A model generated the notes under the pieces. That model made no database searches. It was not told where the DNA came from and saw nothing but the letters and a program-made list of their open reading frames with translations. Source: Sphingobacterium puteale (lineage in GTDB: Bacteria > Bacteroidota > Bacteroidia > Sphingobacteriales > Sphingobacteriaceae). From it: a DNA stretch of 64,000 nt. Below are positions 8,238 through 17,634 of the stretch, in pieces. The translations under genes were made by a program, and so were the position numbers. Positions within the stretch are counted from its first letter, which is position 1; each line of letters starts with the position of its first letter. The stretch is taken from NCBI RefSeq assembly GCF_003627955.1, contig NZ_RBWS01000001.1, positions 434,001 to 498,000 on the forward strand. Reading direction: 5' to 3'.

Positions 8238-9635
8238 ATGTCATTCAGAATTGAAAAAGATACGATGGGTGAAGTTCAGGTACCTGCAGATAAATACTGG
8301 GGTGCACAAACGGAACGTTCACGCAACAACTTCAAAATCGGACCGGCAGCTTCTATGCCACATGAGATCGTTGCAGGTTTTGCTTACCTGAAAAAAGCAG
8401 CGGCCTATGCAAACCACGAATTGGGTGTTTTACCTGTTGAAAAACGTGATGCCATTGCAGCTGTATGTGATGAGATTCTTGCAGGTAAACTAGACGACCA
8501 ATTCCCATTGGTGATCTGGCAAACTGGTTCGGGCACACAATCCAACATGAATGTAAACGAAGTTGTTGCAAACCGTGCTCAAGTATTAGCTGGATATAAG
8601 ATTGGTGAAGGTGAACCTGTATTGAAAGCAAATGATGACGTCAATAAATCACAGTCATCAAATGATACCTTCCCTACCGGAATGCATATTGCAGCTTATA
8701 AAGCTGTTGCCGAAATAACTATACCTGGTGTGGAAAAACTGCGCGATACATTGGCCAAAAAAGCTGAAGAGTTCAAAAATGTGGTTAAAATTGGTCGTAC
8801 ACACTTAATGGATGCGACGCCATTGACATTGGGTCAGGAGATTTCTGGTTATGTAGCTCAATTAAACCATGGTTTAAAAGCTTTAAAAAATACACTTTCC
8901 CACCTATCCGAATTGGCATTAGGTGGTACTGCAGTAGGTACTGGCTTAAACACACCAAATGGTTATGATGTGGTTGTTGCGAAATACATCGCTGAATTTA
9001 CAGGTCTTCCATTTGTCACGGCTGAAAACAAATTTGAAGCTTTGGCCGCGCATGACGCTATTGTCGAAACACATGGTGCATTGAAACAATTGGCAGTTTC
9101 ATTGAATAAAATTGCAAATGATATCCGGATGTTGGCTTCAGGCCCACGCTCAGGTATCGGTGAGATCCTTATTCCAGAGAATGAACCGGGATCATCTATC
9201 ATGCCGGGCAAAGTGAACCCTACGCAATGTGAGGCCTTAACAATGGTGGCTGCACAAGTAATGGGTAATGATGTTGCCATCACCATTGGCGGTACACAGG
9301 GACATTATGAATTGAACGTGTTCAAGCCATTAATGGCAGCAAACTTTTTACAGTCTGCACGTTTATTGGGTGATGCCTGTGTTTCTTTTGAAGAGCACTG
9401 TGCTGCCGGTATCGAGCCGAACTACAAACGCATCAAAGAATTGGTTGACAACTCACTGATGTTGGTAACTGCATTAAACACGAAAATTGGTTATTACAAA
9501 GCTGCTGAAATTGCTCAAACAGCGCATAAAAACGGTACTACACTTAAAGAAGAGGCCGTACGCTTGGGGTATGTGACTCCCGAAGATTTTGACGCTTGGG
9601 TGAAACCTGAAGAAATGGTTGGAAGTTTAAAATAA
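8238..9635 (+). CDS. fumC: Class II fumarate hydratase
   Basis: 465-residue cytoplasmic TCA-cycle enzyme interconverting fumarate and L-malate, iron-sulfur independent and normally a homotetramer. Motifs of the fumarase/aspartase superfamily are all present: [41 protein letters not shown] and the catalytic signature [16 protein letters not shown]. Start ATG 8238 ([16 protein letters not shown]) is chosen because it matches the usual N terminus; the frame is open further upstream but 18 extra residues from 8184 look non-coding. A lipoprotein gene follows after 3 nt. Confidence 0.97.
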   Translation: MSFRIEKDTMGEVQVPADKYWGAQTERSRNNFKIGPAASMPHEIVAGFAYLKKAAAYANHELGVLPVEKRDAIAAVCDEILAGKLDDQFPLVIWQTGSGTQSNMNVNEVVANRAQVLAGYKIGEGEPVLKANDDVNKSQSSNDTFPTGMHIAAYKAVAEITIPGVEKLRDTLAKKAEEFKNVVKIGRTHLMDATPLTLGQEISGYVAQLNHGLKALKNTLSHLSELALGGTAVGTGLNTPNGYDVVVAKYIAEFTGLPFVTAENKFEALAAHDAIVETHGALKQLAVSLNKIANDIRMLASGPRSGIGEILIPENEPGSSIMPGKVNPTQCEALTMVAAQVMGNDVAITIGGTQGHYELNVFKPLMAANFLQSARLLGDACVSFEEHCAAGIEPNYKRIKELVDNSLMLVTALNTKIGYYKAAEIAQTAHKNGTTLKEEAVRLGYVTPEDFDAWVKPEEMVGSLK

Positions 9636-9638
9636 GCT

Positions 9639-10169
9639 GTGGCAATAATTTCAACAAAAAATATATCATCAAAAACATACCTATTGGCTTTTGCCATAGG
9701 TATGTTTTTCTTTTTTACTGCTTGCAAATTCAATTCGGATATGCAGGGTGAAGGGGCTTCATTTTTACAGGGCGAATGGATACAGGACAGTATTCCGGGA
9801 CAAAGTCAAATGCTGCAATATACATTGGCCGAGTTTAAGTTTACCTGTGATTCGGTTTATGCCACCATGCACGTAAACAATAAGGTGCAAACAATCCCGG
9901 ATAGCTGTTATAAAAATGGTGCCTGGACGGAACACGCCAAAGGGATTTATGTCCTGCGCGGTGACTCGATTATTGTAGACGGTATTTATACCAAAGAAAA
10001 TGGCAAGCAGAAGATTTCAGGCTGCTATCTTTCGGGGCAATATATCCCGCGTTTTAAAGTAGTCTATCATTCTACTGACTCTGTAGTACTGGAAAGCCGG
10101 TTTGACCAACGTCCTATTGTGCTCAGAAAGACCAAGGATATCACCTGTGTGCCTAAGAAGAGATATTAG
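9639..10169 (+). CDS. Small lipoprotein downstream of fumarase
   Basis: 176 residues, function not recognised. It begins with GTG three nucleotides after the fumC stop. That start gives a complete lipoprotein signal (Lys-containing n-region, LLAFAIGMFFFFTAC with the lipobox Cys), whereas the next ATG at 9702 would leave only a stub, so GTG is preferred. The mature part is a beta-rich domain with GEWIQDS, a repeated DSVYAT/DSIIVDG pattern and VLESRFDQRPIVLRK, in the style of lipocalin-like Bacteroidota proteins. It is very likely cotranscribed and possibly translationally coupled with fumC. Location: membrane anchored, probably outer membrane or periplasm. Confidence 0.75.
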   Translation: MAIISTKNISSKTYLLAFAIGMFFFFTACKFNSDMQGEGASFLQGEWIQDSIPGQSQMLQYTLAEFKFTCDSVYATMHVNNKVQTIPDSCYKNGAWTEHAKGIYVLRGDSIIVDGIYTKENGKQKISGCYLSGQYIPRFKVVYHSTDSVVLESRFDQRPIVLRKTKDITCVPKKRY

Positions 10170-10363
10170 TATTGAGATATTAGACTTTATTTGTTCAAGC
10201 CAGCGACTTACGAGCACCGTCTTTAATCCTTGCTCCTTAATCTGTGTTCTCTATGCAAGCCTTTGGCGGGTCTACTTCTACTTTATCTTGATCGATCGGC
10301 TCATCTAAAGGCGATTATTACATCGATGGATAAATCAACATGTAATAAACCGTTTTTTATTTT

Positions 10364-10371
10364 TACTTTTG
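10364..10371 (+). promoter_or_regulatory. -7 box TACTTTTG upstream of the MFS gene
   Basis: TAnnTTTG match with about 17 nt between the expected transcription start and ATG 10395. It supports the downstream start instead of one at 10230. Confidence 0.45.
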
Positions 10372-10394
10372 CCTATCAACTTCCAACCATCCAT

Positions 10395-11546
10395 ATGAAC
10401 AAAGGAATAATTGCCTTAGCTTTTGGAGGACTTGCCATCGGAATGACGGAGTTCACGATGATGGGAATCTTGCCCGACATTGCTAAGGATTTGCAGATCG
10501 AAATCCCTACTGCGGCCCACCTTATTGCCCTATATGCGCTAGGCGTGGTTGTGGGCGCTCCTACATTGGTCTTATTTACGGGTAAATATCCTCCCAAAAA
10601 GGTCTTACTCTTTTTAATGCTCCTTTTTTTTATTTTCAACGGTTTATTCAGCATAGCGCCGGGACAGTTTCTGATCAGTCTCTCGCGTTTTATGGCTGGA
10701 CTCCCACATGGCGCATTTTTTGGTGTTGGGTCTGTTGTGGCCGCAAAACTCGCTCCTAAAGGAAAAGAAGCCCAGGCCATCTCGATCATGTTTACAGGTA
10801 TGACAATCGCCAATCTGGCGGGGGTACCCTTGGGCACCTATCTCGGTCATCACTATTCCTGGCGCCTGACTTATGGCATTATCAGTATACTGGGCCTGAT
10901 TACTTTCGCGGCAATATATGCCTGGATGCCAAAAATTGAAGCTTCTAAAGGAAATAATATCTTCAGTCAGCTGAATTTTTTCAACAAAAAAATCGCCTGG
11001 CTGCTCATGGCGATTATCGCGATCGGTACCGGTGGATTATTTGCCTGGATCAGCTATATTGCTCCTTTGGCCACACAGGTTTCCGGCGTTCCGGCTGACC
11101 GTGTGCCGCTGATTATGATATTGATTGGGGTTGGGATGTTTTTTGGCAATCTGATCGGCGGGAAACTAGCCGATACCATTTCGCCAACAAAAGCAGCAAT
11201 CGCCAGTTTTTCTGCTATGGCACTGTGCCTGGTTATGGTGTATTTTATCTCACCGATAGGCTGGACAGCCTATCCACTGGCCTTTATTACAGGTTTGGTA
11301 TCCTTCACTATCGGCTCGCCGACACAACTGATGTTAATTCGGGCCTCCAAAGAGGCTGCAACATTAGCTGCCGCAGGCGGACAAGCAGCATTTAATCTCG
11401 GCAATACACTCGGTGCGTTTTTAGGGGGAATTCCCATTACATTAAAAATGGGTTACAATACCCCTTCGCTGGTGGGTGTGGGTATGGCAAGTATTGGCGC
11501 CCTGTTGACCTTGCTTTATCTCAAGGTTTACGACAATAAGCGTTAA
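10395..11546 (+). CDS. MFS transporter, DHA1/AraJ-like
   Basis: 383-residue, 12-segment major facilitator of the AraJ/arabinose-efflux (DHA1) type. Diagnostic features are the N-terminal GMTEFTMMGILPDIA segment, the MFS motif A-like LVLFTGKYPPKKVLL, the GLPHGAFFGVGSVVAAKLAP stretch and IGGKLADTISPTKA in the second half. Members export sugars, purines or drugs; the substrate here cannot be read. Start MNKGIIALAFGGLAIGMTEF at ATG 10395 is chosen because it begins directly before TM1. It is followed 17 nt later by an acyltransferase gene on the same strand. Confidence 0.88.
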   Translation: MNKGIIALAFGGLAIGMTEFTMMGILPDIAKDLQIEIPTAAHLIALYALGVVVGAPTLVLFTGKYPPKKVLLFLMLLFFIFNGLFSIAPGQFLISLSRFMAGLPHGAFFGVGSVVAAKLAPKGKEAQAISIMFTGMTIANLAGVPLGTYLGHHYSWRLTYGIISILGLITFAAIYAWMPKIEASKGNNIFSQLNFFNKKIAWLLMAIIAIGTGGLFAWISYIAPLATQVSGVPADRVPLIMILIGVGMFFGNLIGGKLADTISPTKAAIASFSAMALCLVMVYFISPIGWTAYPLAFITGLVSFTIGSPTQLMLIRASKEAATLAAAGGQAAFNLGNTLGAFLGGIPITLKMGYNTPSLVGVGMASIGALLTLLYLKVYDNKR

Positions 11547-11563
11547 CAACTAAAAAAAATCAA

Positions 11564-12565
11564 ATGGCCCGAAGTAGTTACATCAGTGTACTGCGTATCA
11601 TAGCGATCTTTTTGATTATCCTGATCCATTCTTCTTCGGGCTATTTAAACAGCAATGATTTCGATTCTTTCGATTGGAATTATGCCAATTGGATCAACAG
11701 CTTCTCCCGTTTTGCCGTCCCCCTCTTTGTCATCATCTCGGGCGCATTGCTTTTGCAGAGAGACGAAGATACAGGTACATGCTATAAAAAGCGCCTGTTT
11801 AAAATTATTCCACCGTTTATCTTTTGGACCATTGTCTACCTGGTCTATTATTTTATCCGATACATCGATTTCGAGTATGTGGGTTTTCCACAAGTTATTA
11901 ACATTGTGTTAATTCGCTTAAAGTCAGGAAGCAACGCACACCTATGGTACCTCTACATGCTGATCGGGCTCTATCTAGCAATCCCTTTTTTGCGAAAAAT
12001 GATCCGAAACTGTTCAAAAAGAGAAATTGAGATTTTTTTATGCCTGTGGTTTGCTTCGCTGTTTTTCAGCAACAAATGGTTTAATGTATACCTTCCGAAT
12101 TTTGACCTAACCTTCTTTACAGGCTACATGGGTTATCTCGTCTTGGGTTACTATCTCTACAATTATCCACTCCCCCAGTTAAGATGGTCGAGCACGTTGT
12201 TCTTTATAGCCTGCTGTCTGATTACAGGTTGGGGCACCTATTGTTTAAGTCTCGAAAAGGGAGAATTTGACCCCACACTATATAATTATCTGTCGCCGAA
12301 TATTGCATTAAGTGCAGGTTTTTTATTTGTATTTGTTCAATGTTTAAAACTCCCAGAAAGGTTAAATGCATTCTGGGAATTTATCGACATCCATAGTTTT
12401 GGCATTTATTTAAGCCATATCCTATTTTTGAACTATATCCATCCGCTCATTCCCTTAGCCACGCTATGGAAAATTCCGGTTGCGGCAATTCTCACACTGC
12501 TCTCAAGTGCTCTGTTGACTTATTGTCTGCGAAAGATTCCATTTGGGAAATACGTCAGCGGCTAG
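11564..12565 (+). CDS. Acyltransferase family 3 membrane protein
   Basis: 333 residues with about ten hydrophobic segments. The N terminus SYISVLRIIAIFLIILIHSS carries the His of the acyltransferase-3 (OafA/WecH-like) family, and FAVPLFVIISGALLL and AHLWYLYMLIGLYLAIPFL are family signatures. Such proteins acetylate sugars or peptidoglycan-linked glycans at the inner membrane. Whether it is functionally linked to the MFS exporter upstream is unknown, but the 17-nt gap suggests cotranscription. It converges with the NlpE-like gene with 18 nt between stops. Confidence 0.85.
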   Translation: MARSSYISVLRIIAIFLIILIHSSSGYLNSNDFDSFDWNYANWINSFSRFAVPLFVIISGALLLQRDEDTGTCYKKRLFKIIPPFIFWTIVYLVYYFIRYIDFEYVGFPQVINIVLIRLKSGSNAHLWYLYMLIGLYLAIPFLRKMIRNCSKREIEIFLCLWFASLFFSNKWFNVYLPNFDLTFFTGYMGYLVLGYYLYNYPLPQLRWSSTLFFIACCLITGWGTYCLSLEKGEFDPTLYNYLSPNIALSAGFLFVFVQCLKLPERLNAFWEFIDIHSFGIYLSHILFLNYIHPLIPLATLWKIPVAAILTLLSSALLTYCLRKIPFGKYVSG

Positions 12566-12583
12566 TTCAATTTGATCTGGTGT

Positions 12584-13048
12584 TTATTTTTCGCCTTCGA
12601 CTTTATTATAGACATAAAGGTGTGCACTGGGGCCGTCGATCTCCTTCCCATCCTGATCCAACCCGATCAATTTATTTTCACCCACTTTTAACTTCATGTT
12701 GGTTTCTTTGCCGGTCAGATGTACAACCGAACCGTTATCATGCCACATTACCTTACCCGAATCCTCAACTTTGCTGTTCTTATTGATATATTCACTTACG
12801 ATCGAGAAAGTGTTGTCATTCTTTAACGTAATGTTGGTTTTGATACCTTCACAGTCAGCACAGGGAATTGTTGCTTCGTATTTGCCCGGCCAATCCAAAG
12901 AATTCTGAGACGTATGGGTGGTATCTGCTGTCATCGTTGTATGATCGGATGAATCTGACGCTACCGCTTGTTGATTTTCCTTTTTTGTCTGATTGCAGGC
13001 GCTCAAAGAAAGTGCTGCGAGGCAAATAAATAATACGGATGATTTCAT
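12584..13048 (-). CDS. NlpE-like lipoprotein
   Basis: 154 residues from ATG 13048. Lipoprotein signal MKSSVLFICLAALSLSAC, then a Ser/Thr/Asp-rich linker and an NlpE N-terminal-type beta-barrel domain. The family signature is GKYEATIPCADCEGIKTNIT with its CxxC pair (PCADC), followed by LTLKND-type and VHLTGKE segments. In E. coli NlpE senses surface contact and envelope stress and can affect copper tolerance; here only the lipidated domain is present and no Cpx partner is nearby. A longer open frame to 13294 has no signal and is not used. Confidence 0.85.
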   Translation of the reverse strand: MKSSVLFICLAALSLSACNQTKKENQQAVASDSSDHTTMTADTTHTSQNSLDWPGKYEATIPCADCEGIKTNITLKNDNTFSIVSEYINKNSKVEDSGKVMWHDNGSVVHLTGKETNMKLKVGENKLIGLDQDGKEIDGPSAHLYVYNKVEGEK

Positions 13049-13356
13049 ATTTCTGCTATTTTGAGTTAAATCTACCGGATAACAAGCAATTTCGGCGCCA
13101 AGAAAATGTTTATCCGAATCTAAAAAATGCATTGTGGTTAAAATAAAAGAAGCGGTATTCAAAAAGTAAAAATGAAGCTGATAGGAATGGTATCGTTTTT
13201 CTAAAATTGTAGGATACCCTGAAAAAGGGAAATAAAAAGGACCGCCCAATCGTTGGACAGTCCGAGTTATATGGTATGCTGTACGACTATACATGCTATA
13301 AACGTCATCAATTTATAGCATAATGTGCCTACAGGAATTGCATGTCTTATTTCAGA
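13049..13356. other. Non-coding stretch between two minus-strand genes
   Basis: 308 nt with no convincing gene. It holds the terminator of the DUF3127 gene (13235-13263), a smaller CCCT/AGGG hairpin at about 13217-13229, and presumably the NlpE-like promoter near its left end. Confidence 0.6.
13235..13263 (-). terminator. Terminator after the DUF3127 gene
   Basis: Read on the minus strand: GGAC, TTGG/CCAA inner pairs and GGTCC, followed by TTTTTATTT. Located about 95 nt after the DUF3127 stop. Confidence 0.6.
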
Positions 13357-13731
13357 CTAGAATGGCAAATCATCATCATCTGATGAGCCAGACAAATCTA
13401 CGGGAGCAGGCATATCCGCATACCCCGGAGAAGATGGTGCCGGTGCAGCATTCCCTAATTTTGTAACACGCCATGCCACCAATGAATTGAAATATGTCGT
13501 CACGCCGTCTTTATTTGTCCAAGGACGGCCACGAAGATTAAAAGATACCTCTACCTCTTCGCCAATAGCCAGGTTATCAAAAATTGAAGTTCTGTCTTGT
13601 GTTGATTCAAAACGGATATACTCAACAAATTGTGGGTTTTCGGCATAAGCTACAATCATATCACGTTTTTTGAATGATTCTGTCACTTGTTGTGTCGCTC
13701 CTATCTCGTGTACTTTTCCTCTAATTTCCAT
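13357..13731 (-). CDS. DUF3127 protein with an SSB-like acidic tail
   Basis: 124 residues from ATG 13731 (MEIRGKVHEIGATQQVTESF). The first 95 residues match the DUF3127 family found across Bacteroidota: a short beta-rich domain with RDMIVAYAENPQFVEYIRFE and VEVSFNLRGRPWTNKDGVTT, patterned like an OB fold. Residues 96-115 are a Pro/Ala/Ser linker, and the protein ends in SSDDDDLPF. That ending is nearly the DDDIPF tip by which single-stranded DNA-binding protein recruits repair and replication enzymes. A role as an SSB-like or nucleic-acid protein is inferred from this architecture. Divergent from the methyltransferase gene with 74 nt between starts. Confidence 0.88.
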   Translation of the reverse strand: MEIRGKVHEIGATQQVTESFKKRDMIVAYAENPQFVEYIRFESTQDRTSIFDNLAIGEEVEVSFNLRGRPWTNKDGVTTYFNSLVAWRVTKLGNAAPAPSSPGYADMPAPVDLSGSSDDDDLPF

Positions 13732-13789
13732 AATCAAAAAAATAAATATTAAAGCGTAAAATTAAGCAATTTTTGAGGAAGAGTTTAAT

Positions 13790-13797
13790 TAACTTTG
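13790..13797 (+). promoter_or_regulatory. -7 box TAACTTTG upstream of the methyltransferase gene
   Basis: TAnnTTTG match only 8-11 nt before the two candidate ATGs, implying a very short or absent 5' leader. It rules out the upstream TTG at 13773 as start. Confidence 0.5.
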
Positions 13798-13805
13798 TAC
13801 AAAAT

Positions 13806-14987
13806 ATGATGGAAGTTTTCAACACCCCCAATAAAGTTATCATTACGTGCAATAAACGCTTATCGCCGTATTTGCAACAGGAAGTTAAAGAGTTAGGTTT
13901 TGACATCGTCAGAGCTTTTCCTACTGGAGTCGAATTGAAAGTCAGTGTAAATGATACGATCAAGCTCAATCTGAACTTGCGTACCGCTTCGCAGATTCTA
14001 TATTCGTTAAAGGAATTTTCGGCCAACAATCCCACGGAGCTTTACGAAGAGCTCAGCACGATTGCCTGGGAAGAACTGATTCAATTCGATGGCTATTTCT
14101 CGGTAAGCTCTAATGTGGACAATGAAACAATCAGTACGCCTCTATTTGCAAATGTAAAGGTGAAAGATGCGATTGTGGATCGTATTAAAGAAAAAAAAGG
14201 CATGCGCCCGAATTCTGGTCCGGAAAACAACAAAGCCGTCGTACACCTCTATTGGAAGGATGACCGTGCTGAAATTTTCCTTGATACCTCAGGCGAGACA
14301 CTAGCCAAACATGGTTACCGCAAGATTCCGGGCAAGGCTCCCATGTTGGAGGCCTTAGCAGCCTCAACAATTTTTGCTTCAAAATGGGATGGCGTATCCG
14401 CTTTTGTCAATCCGATGTGTGGATCCGGAACACTGGCCATTGAAGCGGCATTGATCGCTACCAACAGGAAACCCGGACTTCTGCGCATGAATTACTCGTT
14501 CATGCATTTCATCGGTTATGACGAAACTGTTTTCTTTCAGGAGCGTCGCTTGTTAAAAGATCAGATCAATAAAAAAGCAACGCCTCAAATTATTGCTTCG
14601 GATATCTCCGAAGAAGCGATCAACGTTTCCAAAATGAATGCCCGAACGGCAGGTGTGGAACAATTAATTTCATTTGAAGTATGCGATTTTGCCGAAACAC
14701 ACGTTCCTAAAGAAGGTGGTGTCATCCTATTCAATCCAGAGTACGGTGAACGTTTGGGTACGCATACCAAGTTGGAAATTACCTACAAACGTATGGGTGA
14801 TTTTATGAAACAGGAGTGCAAAGGTTATAGAGGCTATATATTTACAGGTAATCCGGATCTAGCAAAGAAAATTGGACTCCGTGCGTCCAGACGTATAGAA
14901 TTTTATAACGGTAAATTAGATTGTAGATTATTAGAATACGAATTATACGAGGGTACTCGCGAAAAAACAAAAGTATTGTATGAATAA
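13806..14987 (+). CDS. THUMP-domain class I SAM-dependent RNA methyltransferase (RlmL N-terminal type)
   Basis: 393 residues from ATG 13806 (MMEVFNTPNKV; 13809 is equally possible). An N-terminal THUMP/ferredoxin-like region (about 1-160, ITCNKRLSPYLQQEVKELGF) is followed by a Rossmann methyltransferase with NPMCGSGTLAIEAALIA (SAM loop), ASDISEEAI and motif IV written NPEYGERLG. Relatives such as RlmL methylate guanine N2 in 23S rRNA and have NPPY in motif IV, so the Pro to Glu change is notable. Cytoplasmic, acts on rRNA or tRNA. Its stop overlaps the next ATG by 8 nt. Confidence 0.88.
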   Translation: MMEVFNTPNKVIITCNKRLSPYLQQEVKELGFDIVRAFPTGVELKVSVNDTIKLNLNLRTASQILYSLKEFSANNPTELYEELSTIAWEELIQFDGYFSVSSNVDNETISTPLFANVKVKDAIVDRIKEKKGMRPNSGPENNKAVVHLYWKDDRAEIFLDTSGETLAKHGYRKIPGKAPMLEALAASTIFASKWDGVSAFVNPMCGSGTLAIEAALIATNRKPGLLRMNYSFMHFIGYDETVFFQERRLLKDQINKKATPQIIASDISEEAINVSKMNARTAGVEQLISFEVCDFAETHVPKEGGVILFNPEYGERLGTHTKLEITYKRMGDFMKQECKGYRGYIFTGNPDLAKKIGLRASRRIEFYNGKLDCRLLEYELYEGTREKTKVLYE

Positions 14988-15627
14988 CATTATTGAACGC
15001 ACAGTCGCATTTGTGCAAGATCGTTTGAAATTTGCAGAAGCAGGCCATGATTGGTCGCATATTCAACGCGTATGGAACAATACGAAGTTAATTTTAGAAG
15101 ATGAAGAAGCTGATGTCATGGTCTGCGAATTAGCCGCGCTCTTGCACGACATCGCGGACAGCAAATTCCATGACGGTGACGAAACAATTGGCCCTCGCGT
15201 TGCCGGAGAGTTTTTGGCAAGTCTGGAAATTTCCCCGGAAATTATTGACCATGTCAAAAAAATCATCTTTAACATGTCTTTCAAGGCAAGTTTGGGTGAG
15301 GTCTCCTTTCATTCCAAAGAGATGGAAATTGTACAGGATGCCGACCGTCTGGACGCCATTGGAGCGATAGGTATTGCACGTGCATTTAGTTTCGGCGGAA
15401 ATAAAGGCCGGGAAATGTACAACCCCAATATTCCCGTACAGGAATATAAAGATAAGGAAGCCTATAAACATTCTGAAGCTCCGACAATCAATCACTTCTA
15501 CGAAAAACTACTCTTGTTGAAAGATAAAATGAATACACAGGCTGCAAAAAGAATTGCTGAACACCGCCACCGGTATATGCTCGAATTCCTTGATGAGTTC
15601 ATGGCAGAATGGAATGGTAAAAAATAA
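14980..15627 (+). CDS. HD-domain phosphohydrolase
   Basis: 215 residues of the YedJ-like HD family. Metal ligands are visible as HDWSHIQRVW, LLHDIADSKFH and DADRLDAIGAIGIARAF. The usual substrates are nucleotides or other phosphate esters; the exact one cannot be told. The ATG lies inside the last codons of the methyltransferase gene (8-nt overlap), so translation is probably coupled. A strong hairpin follows the stop at 15653-15701. Confidence 0.9.
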   Translation: MNNIIERTVAFVQDRLKFAEAGHDWSHIQRVWNNTKLILEDEEADVMVCELAALLHDIADSKFHDGDETIGPRVAGEFLASLEISPEIIDHVKKIIFNMSFKASLGEVSFHSKEMEIVQDADRLDAIGAIGIARAFSFGGNKGREMYNPNIPVQEYKDKEAYKHSEAPTINHFYEKLLLLKDKMNTQAAKRIAEHRHRYMLEFLDEFMAEWNGKK

Positions 15628-15652
15628 ATTACAGTTAACAATAACTAAATAT

Positions 15653-15705
15653 AAAAGTGGTATTTTAGATCTTGTGAATCAGGATAAAAAGTACCACTTT
15701 TTTTT
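15653..15705 (+). terminator. Terminator after the HD gene
   Basis: Ten-bp arms AAAAGTGGTA (15653-15662) and TACCACTTTT (15692-15701) followed by TTTT. The loop is long (29 nt) and AT-rich. Confidence 0.65.
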
Positions 15706-15738
15706 ATGCTGTAAAAATCAGCTTTCAAACTAACACAT

Positions 15739-16506
15739 ATGAAAAAACACATTTTTAGCTGTCTGACGTTGGCTATGGTCATTTCATCGACAACATTATT
15801 TGCACAGACCAAAGCAATTGCACATCGTGGGGTATGGAAAAACAGTCATCTTCCTCAAAATTCCATTGCCTCTTTAAAAGCCGCACATGAACTTAAACTT
15901 TTTGGATCTGAGTTTGATGTACACCTTACGAAAGATAACGTCCTTGTCGTCAATCATGACAATGATTTTTATGGTATCGACATCGCAACGGCAACGTACA
16001 CCGAACTACTAGCAAAAAAACATCCGAATGGGGAATCTATCCCAACATTGGAAGAGTATATTAAAGCAGGAAAAAAGTTAAAAGGCTTACGTCTGATCTT
16101 GGAGTTAAAAACAAACAAACTCGGTGTAGAACGAACGCTTGAGGCTGCAACAAAGTCTGTTGAAATGGTAAAAAATCTAAAAGCAGAGAAAATAACAGAT
16201 TATATCGCATTCAGTTTCGAGGCTTGTCAAAAGATTCATGAGCTCGCCCCAAAAGCAAATATCCAATACCTAAATGGGGATAAATCACCTGCTGATGTGA
16301 ATGCTGCAGGAGTCAATGGCCTAGACTACCATTTTTCGGTCTTCAAAAAGAATACGAGCTGGTTACAGGACGCACATCAATTAGGTATGAAAGTGAATGC
16401 CTGGACCGTCAATACCGAAGAAGAAATGAGCAATCTCATTGGACAAAAGATCGATTTCATTACAACGGATGAACCCGAATTGTTGCTTCAGGTATTGAAA
16501 AAATAA
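15739..16506 (+). CDS. Secreted glycerophosphodiester phosphodiesterase
   Basis: 255 residues with signal peptide MKKHIFSCLTLAMVISSTTLFAQ. The GDPD TIM barrel begins with IAHRGVWKNSHLPQNSIAS (HRG active-site region), then GSEFDVHLTKD (metal Glu/Asp) and VNHDNDFYG (catalytic His). It hydrolyses glycerophosphodiesters from phospholipids to glycerol-3-phosphate in the periplasm. Length is normal. A phosphoester-scavenging theme is shared with the next gene, an EEP hydrolase, but 255 nt separate the two. That gap holds only an imperfect GGAATACC/GGTATTCC pairing (16658-16698) and no gene. Confidence 0.9.
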   Translation: MKKHIFSCLTLAMVISSTTLFAQTKAIAHRGVWKNSHLPQNSIASLKAAHELKLFGSEFDVHLTKDNVLVVNHDNDFYGIDIATATYTELLAKKHPNGESIPTLEEYIKAGKKLKGLRLILELKTNKLGVERTLEAATKSVEMVKNLKAEKITDYIAFSFEACQKIHELAPKANIQYLNGDKSPADVNAAGVNGLDYHFSVFKKNTSWLQDAHQLGMKVNAWTVNTEEEMSNLIGQKIDFITTDEPELLLQVLKK

Positions 16507-16761
16507 AGTTATCCCCGAAATCATCAGCAACATTACAAACTGAAGATCGCTTTATTTCCTACAAGTCGAATAGAACAAGTTTAGCCTATGGCTTATTGAT
16601 ACGAGACCCAAGATGGGGAATATAAATGAACTTCGGGATTAAACAACGGACAAAATCGGAATACCACGCAGCCATACACCGATAAGCTCAGGTATTCCAA
16701 AATAATTATTCCATTATAAAATCTGATAGTCTCATCACAACTGAAGAACAAATTAATATAG

Positions 16762-17598
16762 ATGAAAAAATTATTTATACTCGCTGCGGCATTATGCTTA
16801 TCATACCTTTCCTATGCTCAGGATTTTATCGCAGCCACATACAATATAAGACAACGAAATACCGTAGATAGTGGTAATATGTGGACCGACCGTAAAGTGC
16901 CCCTGACAAATTTGATCAAGTATCATGGTTTTGATTTATTTGGTGTTCAGGAAGCCTTTCATGATCAGGTTCAGGATCTAAAAATATTGCTTCCGGGATT
17001 CGACTATGTTGGTGTAGGTCGCGACGACGGCGCACAGGAGGGTGAACACTCCGCAATTTACTACAATACCAATCGGTTCAAAGCCATAAAAAGCGGTACG
17101 TTCTGGCTTTCAGCGACAGATACCGAACATCCGAATAAAGGCTGGGATGCAGCCTTACCTCGAATCTGTACCTGGGGGATTTTTGAAGATAAAGCCAATA
17201 AAAAGCGCTTTATTTTTATGAACACACATTTTGACCATATCGGACGTACAGCGAGAACAGAAAGCGCGAAATTGATTTTGGCCAAAGCAAAAGAATTTGC
17301 AAAGGATCTTCCGCTAATCTTAACAGGTGATTTCAATGTGGATGAAAAAGACGAAGCCTATTTTACACTCGCCAACAGTAAAGTGGTCACCGATGTACAC
17401 GAACTGTCTCCGCTTAAATATGAGCCGAACTCTTCCTTTAACGGCTGGGGAAAAAGTCTTAGGGCATCTGGCCGTATTGATCATATTTTTATCACAAAGC
17501 CTTTCCAGGTAAAAAAATATGGTATCCTGACAGATACTTACATGAGTAAATTTCCTTCTGACCACTTCCCTGTTGTGACAACACTTTCATGGAAGTAG
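16762..17598 (+). CDS. Secreted endonuclease/exonuclease/phosphatase family protein
   Basis: 278 residues with signal peptide MKKLFILAAALCLSYLSYAQ. Complete EEP fold: ATYNIRQRN, LFGVQEAFHDQV (metal Glu), FIFMNTHFDHIG (catalytic His), LTGDFNVDEKD (Asp/Asn) and SDHFPVVTTLSW. This subgroup in Bacteroidota is often found near carbohydrate or lipid phosphoester genes; the substrate is unknown. Periplasmic or secreted. A good terminator follows at 17635-17659. Confidence 0.9.
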   Translation: MKKLFILAAALCLSYLSYAQDFIAATYNIRQRNTVDSGNMWTDRKVPLTNLIKYHGFDLFGVQEAFHDQVQDLKILLPGFDYVGVGRDDGAQEGEHSAIYYNTNRFKAIKSGTFWLSATDTEHPNKGWDAALPRICTWGIFEDKANKKRFIFMNTHFDHIGRTARTESAKLILAKAKEFAKDLPLILTGDFNVDEKDEAYFTLANSKVVTDVHELSPLKYEPNSSFNGWGKSLRASGRIDHIFITKPFQVKKYGILTDTYMSKFPSDHFPVVTTLSWK

Positions 17599-17634
17599 GT
17601 CCTATAAAATTAAAATTGCTTTAATCCAACAAAT

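Noticed and set aside
10376..10837. 153-codon frame antisense to the MFS gene
   Set aside because: Low-complexity complement of membrane helices; the MFS gene explains the region.
16507..16761. Possible small RNA or gene between two phosphodiesterase genes
   Set aside because: Only a weak 8-bp inverted repeat; no promoter, ORF or T tract.
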